From: CAVVVS01 sp963751355
Lineage (GTDB): Bacteria; Bacteroidota; Ignavibacteria; Ignavibacteriales; Ignavibacteriaceae
NCBI GenBank assembly: GCA_963751355.1
Contig: CAVVVS010000017.1
Coordinates: 1-18,222 of the forward strand
Direction of reading: 5' to 3'
Length of the DNA stretch: 18,222 nt
Shown here: piece by piece, positions 6,800 to 13,929 of the stretch
Numbering within the stretch: the first letter of the stretch is position 1
How the letters are laid out: every line of letters starts with the position of its first letter
Translations under genes and position numbers: made by a program
Notes under the pieces: model-generated
What the model saw: only the letters and a program-made list of their open reading frames with translations
Told to the model about the DNA's origin: nothing
Database searches by the model: none

Positions 6800-8158
6800 C
6801 TAGATATACTTATTTTCTTTTGCGTATTTATATAAATCATCCCTAAACTTCGGATGGGCAATTTTAGCCAATTCTTTAACCCTTTCCCTAATTGACTTAC
6901 CAAATAATTGTGCAATACCATATTCGGTTACAACATAATGTACATCACCCCGTCCGGTTATCACACCGGCGCCCTGTTTAAGTTGAGGAACAATCCTGGA
7001 GATATTGCAATTCTTGGTTGTTGACGGAAGTGCAATTATTGGTTTCCCTCCTTCGGAACGGGCAGCCCCGCGTATAAAATCAAGCTGACCACCAAAACCA
7101 CTGTATATTCGTGGTCCTATTGAATCGGAACAAACCTGACCGGTAATATCGACCTCAATAGCAGAATTTATGGCAACCATCTTTTTGTTTTTTGCAATAA
7201 TAAAAGGATCGTTTACGTACTCTTGCGGATGAAATTCCAATAATGGATTATTGTGAATAAAATTGTAAAGTTTTTTTGTGCCTAGAACAAAACCGGCAAT
7301 TATCTTACCCGGATGGAGCGTTTTCATTTCATTTGTAATTATACCGTTTTCCACAAGCTGAATAACTCCGTCGGAAAACATTTCGGAATGAATCCCTAGT
7401 GCCTTCCGGTCGGTCAAATATTTTAATACCGCATCTGGAATTGCTCCGATACCGAGTTGTAAAGTAGCTCCGTCATCTATCAGACTTGCCACATAGCTAC
7501 CAATTTGCTGATATATTTGAGCTTGCGCAGGAGAAAGATTTTTTTCGCCCTGCGGCAGTTCTTTTATTTCTTCATCCACCTCAACAATATATTTTATTTT
7601 ATTTATGTGAATAAAGCTGTCTCCCAGCGTCCGGGGCATATTTTTATTTACTTGTGCAATAATCGTTTTTGCTTTTTCTGCACCGCTTTTAGTGAGACCT
7701 ACCTCAACCCCAAAGCTGCAAAATCCATGTTCATCAGGGGGCGAAACATTTATCAATGCAACATCAAGTTCAATTCTGCCTTTTGTAAAAAGCTGAGGAA
7801 CTTCATACAAAAAGATAGGCATAAAATCAGCTAATCCGTCCTGCACTGCTTTTCTGCTGTTTTGCCCAATGAATGAAGCATTTAACCTGAAATGTCCTTC
7901 CATAGAAGGATCAAGATAAGGCAAATCTCCAACAGTTAAAGCATGAAAAATCTCTACATCGTAAAGTTCATCCTTCCTTTTAACCATTGCTTCAACTAAA
8001 GTTGAAGGAAAAGCACAATTGGAATGAATAAGGATTTTATCACCTGATTTAATGACTTTAACAGCATCTTCTGCTGAAACAACTCTTTGGTTGTATGCGT
8101 GTAATATGGTGAAGGAAGTTGAGGAATTTTGTCGTGTTGCCTCAGTTGTCATTACCAT
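6800..8158 (-). CDS. Acetyl-CoA hydrolase/transferase family protein (4-hydroxybutyrate or butyrate:acetate CoA-transferase type)
   Basis: 452 residues, usual for the family. Recognised blocks are the N-terminal KSGDKILIHSNCAFPSTLVEAM (about 37-58), ALINVSPPDEHGFCSFG (134-150), LQLGIGAIPDAVL (233-245), the HSEMFSDGV segment with candidate catalytic Glu259, the GFGGQLDFIRGA acyl-CoA-binding loop (354-365) and a C-terminal HYVVTEYGIAQLFGKSIRER block (407-426). Such enzymes swap CoA between acetate and 4-hydroxybutyryl-, butyryl- or similar acyl-CoA through a glutamyl-CoA intermediate; the true substrate cannot be read from the sequence. A second in-frame ATG lies two codons downstream (MVM), so the start is uncertain by two residues. 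The gene follows alanine dehydrogenase after 116 bases and precedes the phosphatase by 2 bases. Confidence 0.93.
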   Translation of the reverse strand: MVMTTEATRQNSSTSFTILHAYNQRVVSAEDAVKVIKSGDKILIHSNCAFPSTLVEAMVKRKDELYDVEIFHALTVGDLPYLDPSMEGHFRLNASFIGQNSRKAVQDGLADFMPIFLYEVPQLFTKGRIELDVALINVSPPDEHGFCSFGVEVGLTKSGAEKAKTIIAQVNKNMPRTLGDSFIHINKIKYIVEVDEEIKELPQGEKNLSPAQAQIYQQIGSYVASLIDDGATLQLGIGAIPDAVLKYLTDRKALGIHSEMFSDGVIQLVENGIITNEMKTLHPGKIIAGFVLGTKKLYNFIHNNPLLEFHPQEYVNDPFIIAKNKKMVAINSAIEVDITGQVCSDSIGPRIYSGFGGQLDFIRGAARSEGGKPIIALPSTTKNCNISRIVPQLKQGAGVITGRGDVHYVVTEYGIAQLFGKSIRERVKELAKIAHPKFRDDLYKYAKENKYI

Positions 8159-8192
8159 TTTTCTTCTTTTTAAATATCAATTATAAAATCTC

Positions 8193-8216
8193 TTCCTCAA
8201 CTATTTGGTTGAAGAA
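8193..8216 (-). terminator. Hairpin between ald and the CoA-transferase gene
   Basis: TTCCTCAAC (8193-8201) pairs with GTTGAAGAA (8208-8216), a 9-base stem with one G-U in minus-strand RNA and a 6-base loop. Only a short T-run follows in the minus direction (GAGATTTTAT), so it could attenuate rather than end transcription from ald, or it could act as an mRNA stabiliser. Confidence 0.35.
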
Positions 8217-8239
8217 CAGAACGTTTTTATTATTCGAGA

Positions 8240-8254
8240 AAGACTTTTGGTCTT
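8240..8254 (-). other. Small hairpin after the ald stop
   Basis: AAGAC (8240-8244) and GTCTT (8250-8254) form a perfect 5-base stem with a 5-base loop, 21 bases downstream of the ald stop on the minus strand. Together with the longer stem at 8193-8216 it makes a two-hairpin intercistronic spacer. No U-tract follows. Confidence 0.25.
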
Positions 8255-8274
8255 CATAATTAGAACAACATCTA

Positions 8275-9396
8275 TTAATTTGTGGAAAATACTCGAAGCC
8301 CTCTGTATTCAAGATCGAATATTCCAGCAATTATTTCATTTGAACAATATCCGCTATATGTACATACTCCTTTGGACAAACTTTCATCACCGAGCAGAGC
8401 ATTTGAAAGCCCGTTATCAGCAATGTTTTGTATAAATCCTAATGAAGCATTATTCAAGCCATAACTAGCTGTTTTTGCAACTAGTGCCGGCATATTGGGA
8501 ACACAATAGTGAACAACATCATGCATTTTATAAATAGGATCTGAAATTGTTGTTATTCGGCTCGTCTCAATACAGCCGCCTTGATCTATTGAAACGTCAA
8601 CAATTACCGCGCCTTTTTTCATTTTCTTTACCATTTCTTCCGTAACAAGGTGTGGTGTTTTTTCAGCTTTTATTAATACCGCTCCTATAAGTACATCGGC
8701 AAATCTAACTCCGCGTGATATCGTATAAGGATTCGCCATCACTGTGGTAATTCTTTTCCTAAAGATAGTATCCAATCTTCTCAAGCGGCTCAAATCCTTA
8801 TCGATTACAATAACCTGGGCACCTCTTCCCACTGCAGCTCTTGCTGCACTTGTGCCTACAACACCTGCCCCGAGTATAACTATCGCTGCGGGAGCTACCC
8901 CGGTTATTCCACCGAGCAGAATACCTCTTCCACCTTCTTCAGAACTCTCAAGAAATCTTTCGGCAACCTGTATCGATAATTGCCCGGCTATTTCACTCAT
9001 CGAGTGTAGAACCGGTAAACCCTCTTGATTTTCAATCAGTTCGTAACCTATTGCAGTTACATTTTTTTCGAGGAGCTTTTCAATTGTATTTTTATTACCT
9101 ACTGCAAGGTGTAAAAAAGAGAAAAGGATTTGATTCGTTTGTAAAAGAGATGTTTCATCATCCGATAAAGGTGTGACTTTGGCAATTAATTCCGCTCTAC
9201 CATAAATTTCCTCAGTATTATATACTATGGTTGCGCCCGTTTGCCTATAATCCTCATCGGAAAAATTACTCCCTTCCCCTGCTCCACTCTGTACATAAAT
9301 TGTGTGCCCCGATCTAATTAAGGAATCAACACCCGCGGGCGCCAGGGCAATGCGTTTTTCTTCATGGATGTTTTCCTTTGGAATCCCTATTCTCAT
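8275..9396 (-). CDS. ald: Alanine dehydrogenase
   Basis: 373 residues, full length. It starts MRIGIPKE and keeps the pyruvate-site residues: Arg15 (EKRIALAP), Lys73 in KVTPL, His96 in SFLHLAVG. The Rossmann motif GAGVVGTSAARAAVGRGA lies at 176-193, with Asp199 at the end of the following strand (VIVIDKD), which points to NAD. Asp271 in SIDQGG is the second catalytic residue. The enzyme interconverts L-alanine and pyruvate plus ammonia with NAD in the cytoplasm, feeding amino-acid carbon to pyruvate or assimilating ammonia. The C-terminal segment reads PNMPALVAKTASY where classical Ald proteins have NMPGAVPRTST, a divergent form of the same motif. It heads a probable sub-operon with the CoA-transferase; inverted repeats upstream (9416-9427 and 9449-9483) could be control sites. 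Confidence 0.95.
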   Translation of the reverse strand: MRIGIPKENIHEEKRIALAPAGVDSLIRSGHTIYVQSGAGEGSNFSDEDYRQTGATIVYNTEEIYGRAELIAKVTPLSDDETSLLQTNQILFSFLHLAVGNKNTIEKLLEKNVTAIGYELIENQEGLPVLHSMSEIAGQLSIQVAERFLESSEEGGRGILLGGITGVAPAAIVILGAGVVGTSAARAAVGRGAQVIVIDKDLSRLRRLDTIFRKRITTVMANPYTISRGVRFADVLIGAVLIKAEKTPHLVTEEMVKKMKKGAVIVDVSIDQGGCIETSRITTISDPIYKMHDVVHYCVPNMPALVAKTASYGLNNASLGFIQNIADNGLSNALLGDESLSKGVCTYSGYCSNEIIAGIFDLEYRGLRVFSTN

Positions 9397-9415
9397 TTAA
9401 TATTTTAATTTTATT

Positions 9416-9427
9416 GTATTATAATAC
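9416..9427. promoter_or_regulatory. Perfect 12-base palindrome with a TATAAT box upstream of ald
   Basis: GTATTATAATAC is its own reverse complement and contains TATAAT on the minus strand, 20 bases before the ald ATG. It could be a -10 box, an operator covering it, or both. No well-placed -35 sequence was found. Confidence 0.35.
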
Positions 9428-9448
9428 ATACCCAATATGCACATAATT

Positions 9449-9483
9449 ATCAAATTAACGAAATTCAATTTGGTAAATTTGAT
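9449..9483. promoter_or_regulatory. Nested inverted repeats in the ald upstream region
   Basis: ATCAAATT (9449-9456) pairs perfectly with AATTTGAT (9476-9483), and the inner CAAATT (9451-9456) can instead pair with AATTTG (9467-9472). Eight T residues follow on the plus strand, so it looks like a plus-strand terminator, yet no plus-strand gene precedes it. A regulator-binding cluster for ald is the alternative. Confidence 0.3.
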
Positions 9484-9544
9484 TTTTTTTCAAAACATAA
9501 TAAGATATTTTATTTTTAATTTCGAAATGAGATGGTAATTTTTT

Positions 9545-10501
9545 TTAATTAACCGGCGTTAAAGGTTTTTTACCAGAAAGAACAGATGCTACATTTTTTG
9601 CTGCTAACAAAGCCATTTCGTTTCTTGCATCTTCCGTTGCACTTCCTAAATGAGGTAATAAAACAACGTTATTAAGGTTAAATAAATCCGGGTTTATTTT
9701 AGGTTCGTTTTCGAACACATCCAGACCTGCCGCAAATATCTTATTCCGTTTTAATAACTTAATCAATTCCCTTTCATCCATTAATTCACCTCTGCCCGTA
9801 TTAATAAGTATGGCCGTATTTTTCAATAGTTTAAGCTTTTCTCTATCCAAAATATGATATGTTTCTTCTGTCAAGGGGAGATGAACCGATACAATGTCGG
9901 ATTTCTTTAATAATGTATTAACAGTAACTTTTTTTGCATTTGTATTCTTTTCCAATTCGATATTTTTTTTCTTGGAGACATAAATAATTTTTGTCCCAAA
10001 AGCTTTTGCTCTAATGGCTGTTGCAGTACCAATTCTGCCGGCACCAAGTATACCGAATACTTTATCTTTTAGCTCAACTCCCAGCATAAGCTTCGGTTTC
10101 CAACCCTTAAATTTATTAGCTCTCACAAATTTATCTCCCTCAATCAGTTTCCTCGCGCAAGCCAGAACCAACGTCATTGCTAAATCTGCGGTAGAATCAT
10201 TAAGAACATCCGGTGTATTAGTAACAATTATATTTTTCTTTTTTGCATATTCCACATCAATATTATTGAAACCGACCGCAAAATTTGCAATTATTTTACA
10301 CTTTGGGAGTTTATTTATTACCTCCCTGTTAAATTTATCAGTTAATAAAGGAATTATTGCATCAACATCCTTAGCTCTTTTAATTAATTCTTTTGGAGGA
10401 ATCGGTTTGTCTTCTTTATAAATATCTAATGATATTTTTTTTGAACGTAAAAATTTAATTGCGGCTTCAGGTATTTCGCGTGTTATCAGTACTTTTTTCA
10501 T
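9545..10501 (-). CDS. D-isomer-specific 2-hydroxyacid dehydrogenase (glyoxylate/hydroxypyruvate reductase-like)
   Basis: 318 residues. The catalytic triad is complete: Arg237 (NTGRGELMDE), Glu266 (DVFENEP) and His284 (LLPHLGSAT). Substrate loop NFAVGFNNID lies at 73-82 and the cofactor-binding GAGRIG at 153-158. The strand after the Gly motif ends YVSKKKN with no Asp, replaced by Ser and Lys residues, which suggests NADP(H) preference as in many glyoxylate/hydroxypyruvate reductases. The likely reaction is reduction of glyoxylate to glycolate or hydroxypyruvate to D-glycerate; D-lactate-type activity is less likely but not excluded. It lies 57 bases after the SpmA-SpmB gene and 148 bases before ald, so it probably closes the upstream transcription unit. 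Confidence 0.93.
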   Translation of the reverse strand: MKKVLITREIPEAAIKFLRSKKISLDIYKEDKPIPPKELIKRAKDVDAIIPLLTDKFNREVINKLPKCKIIANFAVGFNNIDVEYAKKKNIIVTNTPDVLNDSTADLAMTLVLACARKLIEGDKFVRANKFKGWKPKLMLGVELKDKVFGILGAGRIGTATAIRAKAFGTKIIYVSKKKNIELEKNTNAKKVTVNTLLKKSDIVSVHLPLTEETYHILDREKLKLLKNTAILINTGRGELMDERELIKLLKRNKIFAAGLDVFENEPKINPDLFNLNNVVLLPHLGSATEDARNEMALLAAKNVASVLSGKKPLTPVN

Positions 10502-10558
10502 AATTATGTCAAATTATTTTTCACTATTAGATAAATATTGATATATAAAATTGAAAGA

Positions 10559-12190
10559 CTATCCGAATAGCAATCTAACAATAAACACTGCAGCTAGAAT
10601 TCCGGCAATATCTGCAATAAGTCCGGCTGGTAACGCATGCCTTATATTTCTGATGTTAACCGCACCAAAGTAAACGGCTAAAACATAAAACGTAGTTTCC
10701 GTACTGCCGTAAAAAGTTGAGACCAAAATACCAATAAATGAATCCGGACCGTGTACAGAAATAATTTCAGCCATAATTCCTAATGAGCCGCTTCCCGATA
10801 AAGGTCGCATTATTGCCATAGGTAATGCCTCTGCGGGCATACCAATAAAATTTGTAATGGGATGAAGTATATAAATTAACCACTGCATAGCTCCGCCTGC
10901 TCTAAATATACCGATTGCGACAAGCATTGCGACAAGATATGGTATAATTTTTATTGCAATGTTAAATCCGTCCTTGGCTCCTTCTACAAATGTTTCATAA
11001 ACCCTCACTTTCTTAAAAAATCCGAATCCGATGAAAACCACTATCAATAGCGGAATAGCAATTGTAGAAAAAACCTCTATTATACTTTTAAACAAATCGG
11101 GTGTTAAGAAACTGAAAGTTGATCCTAATACTTTTCCGAGACCACTAAATATTATCAGAACAGCCAGCATGATTATACCCAGCAATATTCCAAATCCTTT
11201 TGCATTTGTTTTTAACCATGTTGAAAGCTGACCTTTTTTTATAGGAAATTTTTCAAGTGTTTTTGCCGCAGTAACACCGGCTATAGTTGCACAGGCGGAA
11301 GCAAATAAAGATGTTCCGATAATAATAGCAGGCTCGGTACTTCCGGCAGCAGCTCTTATCGCAATTGCAGTAGCCGGGATTAATGTCATTCCCGCGGTGT
11401 TTACGGCTAGAAAAGTACACATTGCATTAGTAGCCGTACCTTTATCAGGATTTAATTCATTAAGCTCTTCCATTGCCTTAAGTCCGAATGGTGTGGCGGC
11501 ATTTCCTAATCCCAGCATGTTTGCAGACATATTCATAATCATAGAACCCATAGCCGGATGATCTACCGGGACATCAGGAAACAATCTTTTGGTAATTGGC
11601 TTAAGAAGTTTTGCAATAATTGCAATTAATCCAGCTTCTTCTGCAATCTTCATTATGCCGAGCCATAAAGCCATAATCCCAATTAATCCCAGGGATATAT
11701 TTACTGCTGTACTCGCATAATCCAAAGCAGAATTAGTGACATTTTTCAGTTTCAAAAATGAAACTTCTTCCAAAATAACATGAGCTGCAGCAATACTGTC
11801 GGAAACAAAGTGGTCAATTTTTATATTACCTGTTAGATCGTCTTTATCACCTGAAGCAGTAGCCATTTCCTGCCAAAGTTTGGGATCAGTTTTATCAACT
11901 TTAAAATGTATTGATGCTTTTGATTCGTCTTCGGGTACTGTAACAGTGGCAGGCAGCGAAATGTTTTTAGTTATTTTTTCATTGTAAAATTTATCATAAT
12001 CGGAGGGTTTAACCTCTAAATTGGCATGATACTTTTCAGCCTTATTTTTTTGAAAAGGGGTAGATAAAACTATAGTTACCGGCAAAGGTTCATTATTTCT
12101 AAATTTGTTTTCACTTTTATTGTACAAATCGGTGGAAACTGCTGCACCGATTCCTAAAAAAAGTAAAGCAATCCACACATAATTCAGCAT
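10559..12190 (-). CDS. Fused SpmA-SpmB nucleoside-recognition (Gate-domain) membrane protein
   Basis: 543 residues. The first half matches SpmA (residues 156-315): LGIMKIAEEAGLIAIIAKLL, LFPDVPVDHPAMGS, NMLGLGNAATPFGLKAMEEL and FLAVNTAGMTLIPATAIAIR. The second half matches SpmB (about 360-543): a Gate helix at VEGAKDGFNIAIKIIPYLVA, MRPLSGSGSLGIMAEI and STFYGSTETTFYVLAVYFGA. Many hydrophobic segments are visible. In Bacillus, separate SpmA and SpmB act in spore-core dehydration; fused forms in non-spore-formers have no settled function, with transport or envelope roles suggested. Unusual here is a hydrophilic insertion of about 130 residues (about 21-155) between the first helix and the SpmA core, with a predicted extracytoplasmic location; in SpmA that stretch is only a few tens of residues long. 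The gene follows the amidase unit by 23 bases, so co-expression is likely. Confidence 0.92.
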   Translation of the reverse strand: MLNYVWIALLFLGIGAAVSTDLYNKSENKFRNNEPLPVTIVLSTPFQKNKAEKYHANLEVKPSDYDKFYNEKITKNISLPATVTVPEDESKASIHFKVDKTDPKLWQEMATASGDKDDLTGNIKIDHFVSDSIAAAHVILEEVSFLKLKNVTNSALDYASTAVNISLGLIGIMALWLGIMKIAEEAGLIAIIAKLLKPITKRLFPDVPVDHPAMGSMIMNMSANMLGLGNAATPFGLKAMEELNELNPDKGTATNAMCTFLAVNTAGMTLIPATAIAIRAAAGSTEPAIIIGTSLFASACATIAGVTAAKTLEKFPIKKGQLSTWLKTNAKGFGILLGIIMLAVLIIFSGLGKVLGSTFSFLTPDLFKSIIEVFSTIAIPLLIVVFIGFGFFKKVRVYETFVEGAKDGFNIAIKIIPYLVAMLVAIGIFRAGGAMQWLIYILHPITNFIGMPAEALPMAIMRPLSGSGSLGIMAEIISVHGPDSFIGILVSTFYGSTETTFYVLAVYFGAVNIRNIRHALPAGLIADIAGILAAVFIVRLLFG

Positions 12191-12213
12191 TAAGAAACTC
12201 CGTTCGTTTTATA

Positions 12214-12537
12214 CTAATTAAGCACAACTATTTGCTTGTAAAACGGGAATGCATGATTACCGTTTTTATTAGCAGCTATAATTCTTAAAAAATGAATACC
12301 GGAATTTACATCCGGTAAATTTATTGCCAAAAACCGAGTTTGAGGGTTGTAAATATTGCCAAATACTTTAAGAGAATCAAATTTTACTTCAATTGAGTTT
12401 GGATCTATGCCGTTAGTATCGGACAATATTACAGAAAAGGTAATAGCGCCTTGTTTATATGATGAAATTGTATCCATCCAAGTTATTGAGGGATACCGGC
12501 GCGAAAATACCGGCACAATCCTCTGAAGATACCCCAA
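12214..12537 (-). CDS. Ig-like C-terminal module of the amidase, out of frame (split gene part)
   Basis: The frame is open from 12540 down to the stop at 12214. The only upstream start is a TTG (12535-12537) inside the amidase gene, and the first 16 residues would be an out-of-frame reading of conserved amidase sequence, so independent translation from there is unlikely. From residue 17 on, the sequence (PSITWMDTISSYKQGAITF onward, about 91 residues) looks like a beta-rich Ig/fibronectin-type module with a GIHFLRIIAANKNGNHAFPF ending. Joined to amidase residue 252 by a -1 shift near 12489 it reads RAGIP-SITW, giving a 343-residue protein. I read it as the displaced C-terminus of that enzyme, caused by a one-base deletion or an assembly error. 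Confidence 0.6.
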   Translation of the reverse strand: MGYLQRIVPVFSRRYPSITWMDTISSYKQGAITFSVILSDTNGIDPNSIEVKFDSLKVFGNIYNPQTRFLAINLPDVNSGIHFLRIIAANKNGNHAFPFYKQIVVLN

Positions 12538-13244
12538 GCTTCAATTTTATTAAAATCATTTTTTACGAGTCGCATGGCTTCATACGGATAAGTATTAAAT
12601 CCGCACTCAACCAGAATGGCAGGTATTTTTGTTAATCGTAGAACGGAAAAACCCTGTCCGGGATAAATATTATAATCCGAATAAGTCCCGTCAAAAGATC
12701 CGAGCCCTCCCGAATTTCGCATTGCATATGCCAAATCCCTTTGGATATACCTGGCAATATCATGGCTACAAGGTTCATATTCATAGTCTTCGGGATACGC
12801 ATGATAGTACGTAGAAGTATAGTTGGTCCAATCATCATCACTTCTACCGGGTGCATTATGATGGATGCCTATAAAAATATCAGCACCGCTGTTATTCGCG
12901 AGTTTTGAACGATCTTTTAAATCAACCGTTGTATCGCTAACCCGGGATAATTCTACTTGTGCACCGGCTTTGATTAAATAATCTTTGAGCGCTAATGCTA
13001 CTCTTAAATTTAGGTCGGCTTCAACAGTGGTATTTTCGTATCCTTTATTTCTCCGGTCACTTCCCCCGTGACCCGGATCTATGAATATTTTTTTGCCATT
13101 TAAATAAGGCGAGTATTTTAGGATAAACTCCGATTCATTTTGAGGTGTTTTTAAATCATAGGGAATTTCGAAATAAGTTTCTTTACTTGAAGTACATCCT
13201 ACAATGAACAAGGAAGTAAAAAAAATGATAACGAATATTCTCAA
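12483..13244 (-). CDS. N-acetylmuramoyl-L-alanine amidase lipoprotein (AmiC/CwlD type), frameshifted at its end
   Basis: 253 residues in this frame. Residues 1-17 form an SPII signal with lipobox FIVGC (Cys17). The Amidase_3 domain covers about 50-248: zinc ligands His59 (FIDPGHGG), Glu75 (TTVEADLN) and His128 (IGIHHNA), and catalytic Glu213 (ILVECGFN). It would cleave the amide bond between N-acetylmuramic acid and L-Ala of peptidoglycan in the periplasm. The frame stops five bases after an apparent frameshift near 12489; the -1 frame continues into an Ig-like module (12214-12488). The start is a TTG at 13242-13244, 2 bases after the stop of the split-barrel gene; no ATG is available in frame nearby, and AGAGGAAAG 13 or more bases upstream may serve as ribosome site, so translation is probably coupled. 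Confidence 0.9.
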   Translation of the reverse strand: MRIFVIIFFTSLFIVGCTSSKETYFEIPYDLKTPQNESEFILKYSPYLNGKKIFIDPGHGGSDRRNKGYENTTVEADLNLRVALALKDYLIKAGAQVELSRVSDTTVDLKDRSKLANNSGADIFIGIHHNAPGRSDDDWTNYTSTYYHAYPEDYEYEPCSHDIARYIQRDLAYAMRNSGGLGSFDGTYSDYNIYPGQGFSVLRLTKIPAILVECGFNTYPYEAMRLVKNDFNKIEAWGIFRGLCRYFRAGIPQ

Positions 13245-13246
13245 TA

Positions 13247-13711
13247 TCAGCCCCCGCTTTCCTCAAATGCCTGAATTTCTTCCGAATCAATCATTATGAC
13301 ATTAATTAACGAAGAGAAATTTATTTCTTCTGATAACTCTTTCTTATATTTTTTTAAATAATGATTTCTTAATTCTTCCAACGTTTTTACTTCATCAATT
13401 TTTTTTAATGTTCCAGAAATGGAAATAGACATGAAATGATAAGTAGATTCAAATTTATTTTTATTGGATTTTGTACTTTTACTGGATTTAATTACCGTAA
13501 AAGTACCAATATTATCAAATTGAAGATTTTCATAGATTTCATTTTCTTCACTGAAGAATATATATATATTTTTGTCCAAATAAAGAAATGTAGTAGTTAG
13601 CTGTGTGATTTGATCATTTTCAATAATTGCCGCTAGTACCCCTACCGGGTTTGTCTGAAGTTCTTTTTCAATTGTTCCCAGTTCTCTTATCTGTTTTACT
13701 GTTTTTTTCAT
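13247..13711 (-). CDS. FMN-binding split-barrel (pyridoxamine 5'-phosphate oxidase-like) protein
   Basis: 154 residues. The pattern NPVGVLAAIIENDQITQLTTTFLYLDKN followed by IYIFFSEENEIYENLQFD and a strand IGTFTVI fits the PNPOx-like split-barrel fold that binds FMN or haem. A Lys/Ser-rich loop (about 75-88) and the strand MSISISGTLKKIDE come next, then a helix with LEELRNHYLKKY. Catalytic residues of true PdxH are not evident and the protein is shorter, so pyridoxamine phosphate oxidation is not claimed; relatives act as flavin reductases, haem-binding proteins or remain uncharacterised. The ATG at 13709-13711 follows a 218-base spacer, so it likely starts the transcription unit running into the amidase. 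Confidence 0.65.
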   Translation of the reverse strand: MKKTVKQIRELGTIEKELQTNPVGVLAAIIENDQITQLTTTFLYLDKNIYIFFSEENEIYENLQFDNIGTFTVIKSSKSTKSNKNKFESTYHFMSISISGTLKKIDEVKTLEELRNHYLKKYKKELSEEINFSSLINVIMIDSEEIQAFEESGG

Positions 13712-13929
13712 AAATAATCACTTTTAAAATGTTCTAATATTCGTTTTTTAAATAATTTATCAGATTTTTGATTTATTACACTTTTCCGAAACTTAAAATA
13801 TTAATATAAACCAATTTTTATTCCAACCCAAAGATTATTTTAATTAAAAAACTGAACTCCTCAAAAATTTGATATGTCGAATATAAATAAGTCTTTTAAC
13901 TTTATCTCCTTATACTTAACATAAAATTA

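Noticed and set aside
7505..7834. 109-codon plus-strand frame
   Set aside because: It lies opposite the well-supported CoA-transferase gene and its translation is low-complexity Phe/Tyr/Ile-rich, typical of an antisense shadow.
10014..10421. 135-codon plus-strand frame
   Set aside because: Antisense to the 2-hydroxyacid dehydrogenase, whose catalytic residues are all in place.
12632..12856. 74-codon minus-strand frame inside the amidase gene
   Set aside because: It is a second frame within the catalytic domain of the amidase and shows no domain-like sequence.
13810..13825. Minus-strand TGGAATAAAAATTGGT as a sigma-54 promoter for the split-barrel gene
   Set aside because: The -12 GC is GG and the -24 element is off at one base; such near-matches are expected by chance in this AT-rich DNA and there is no functional link.
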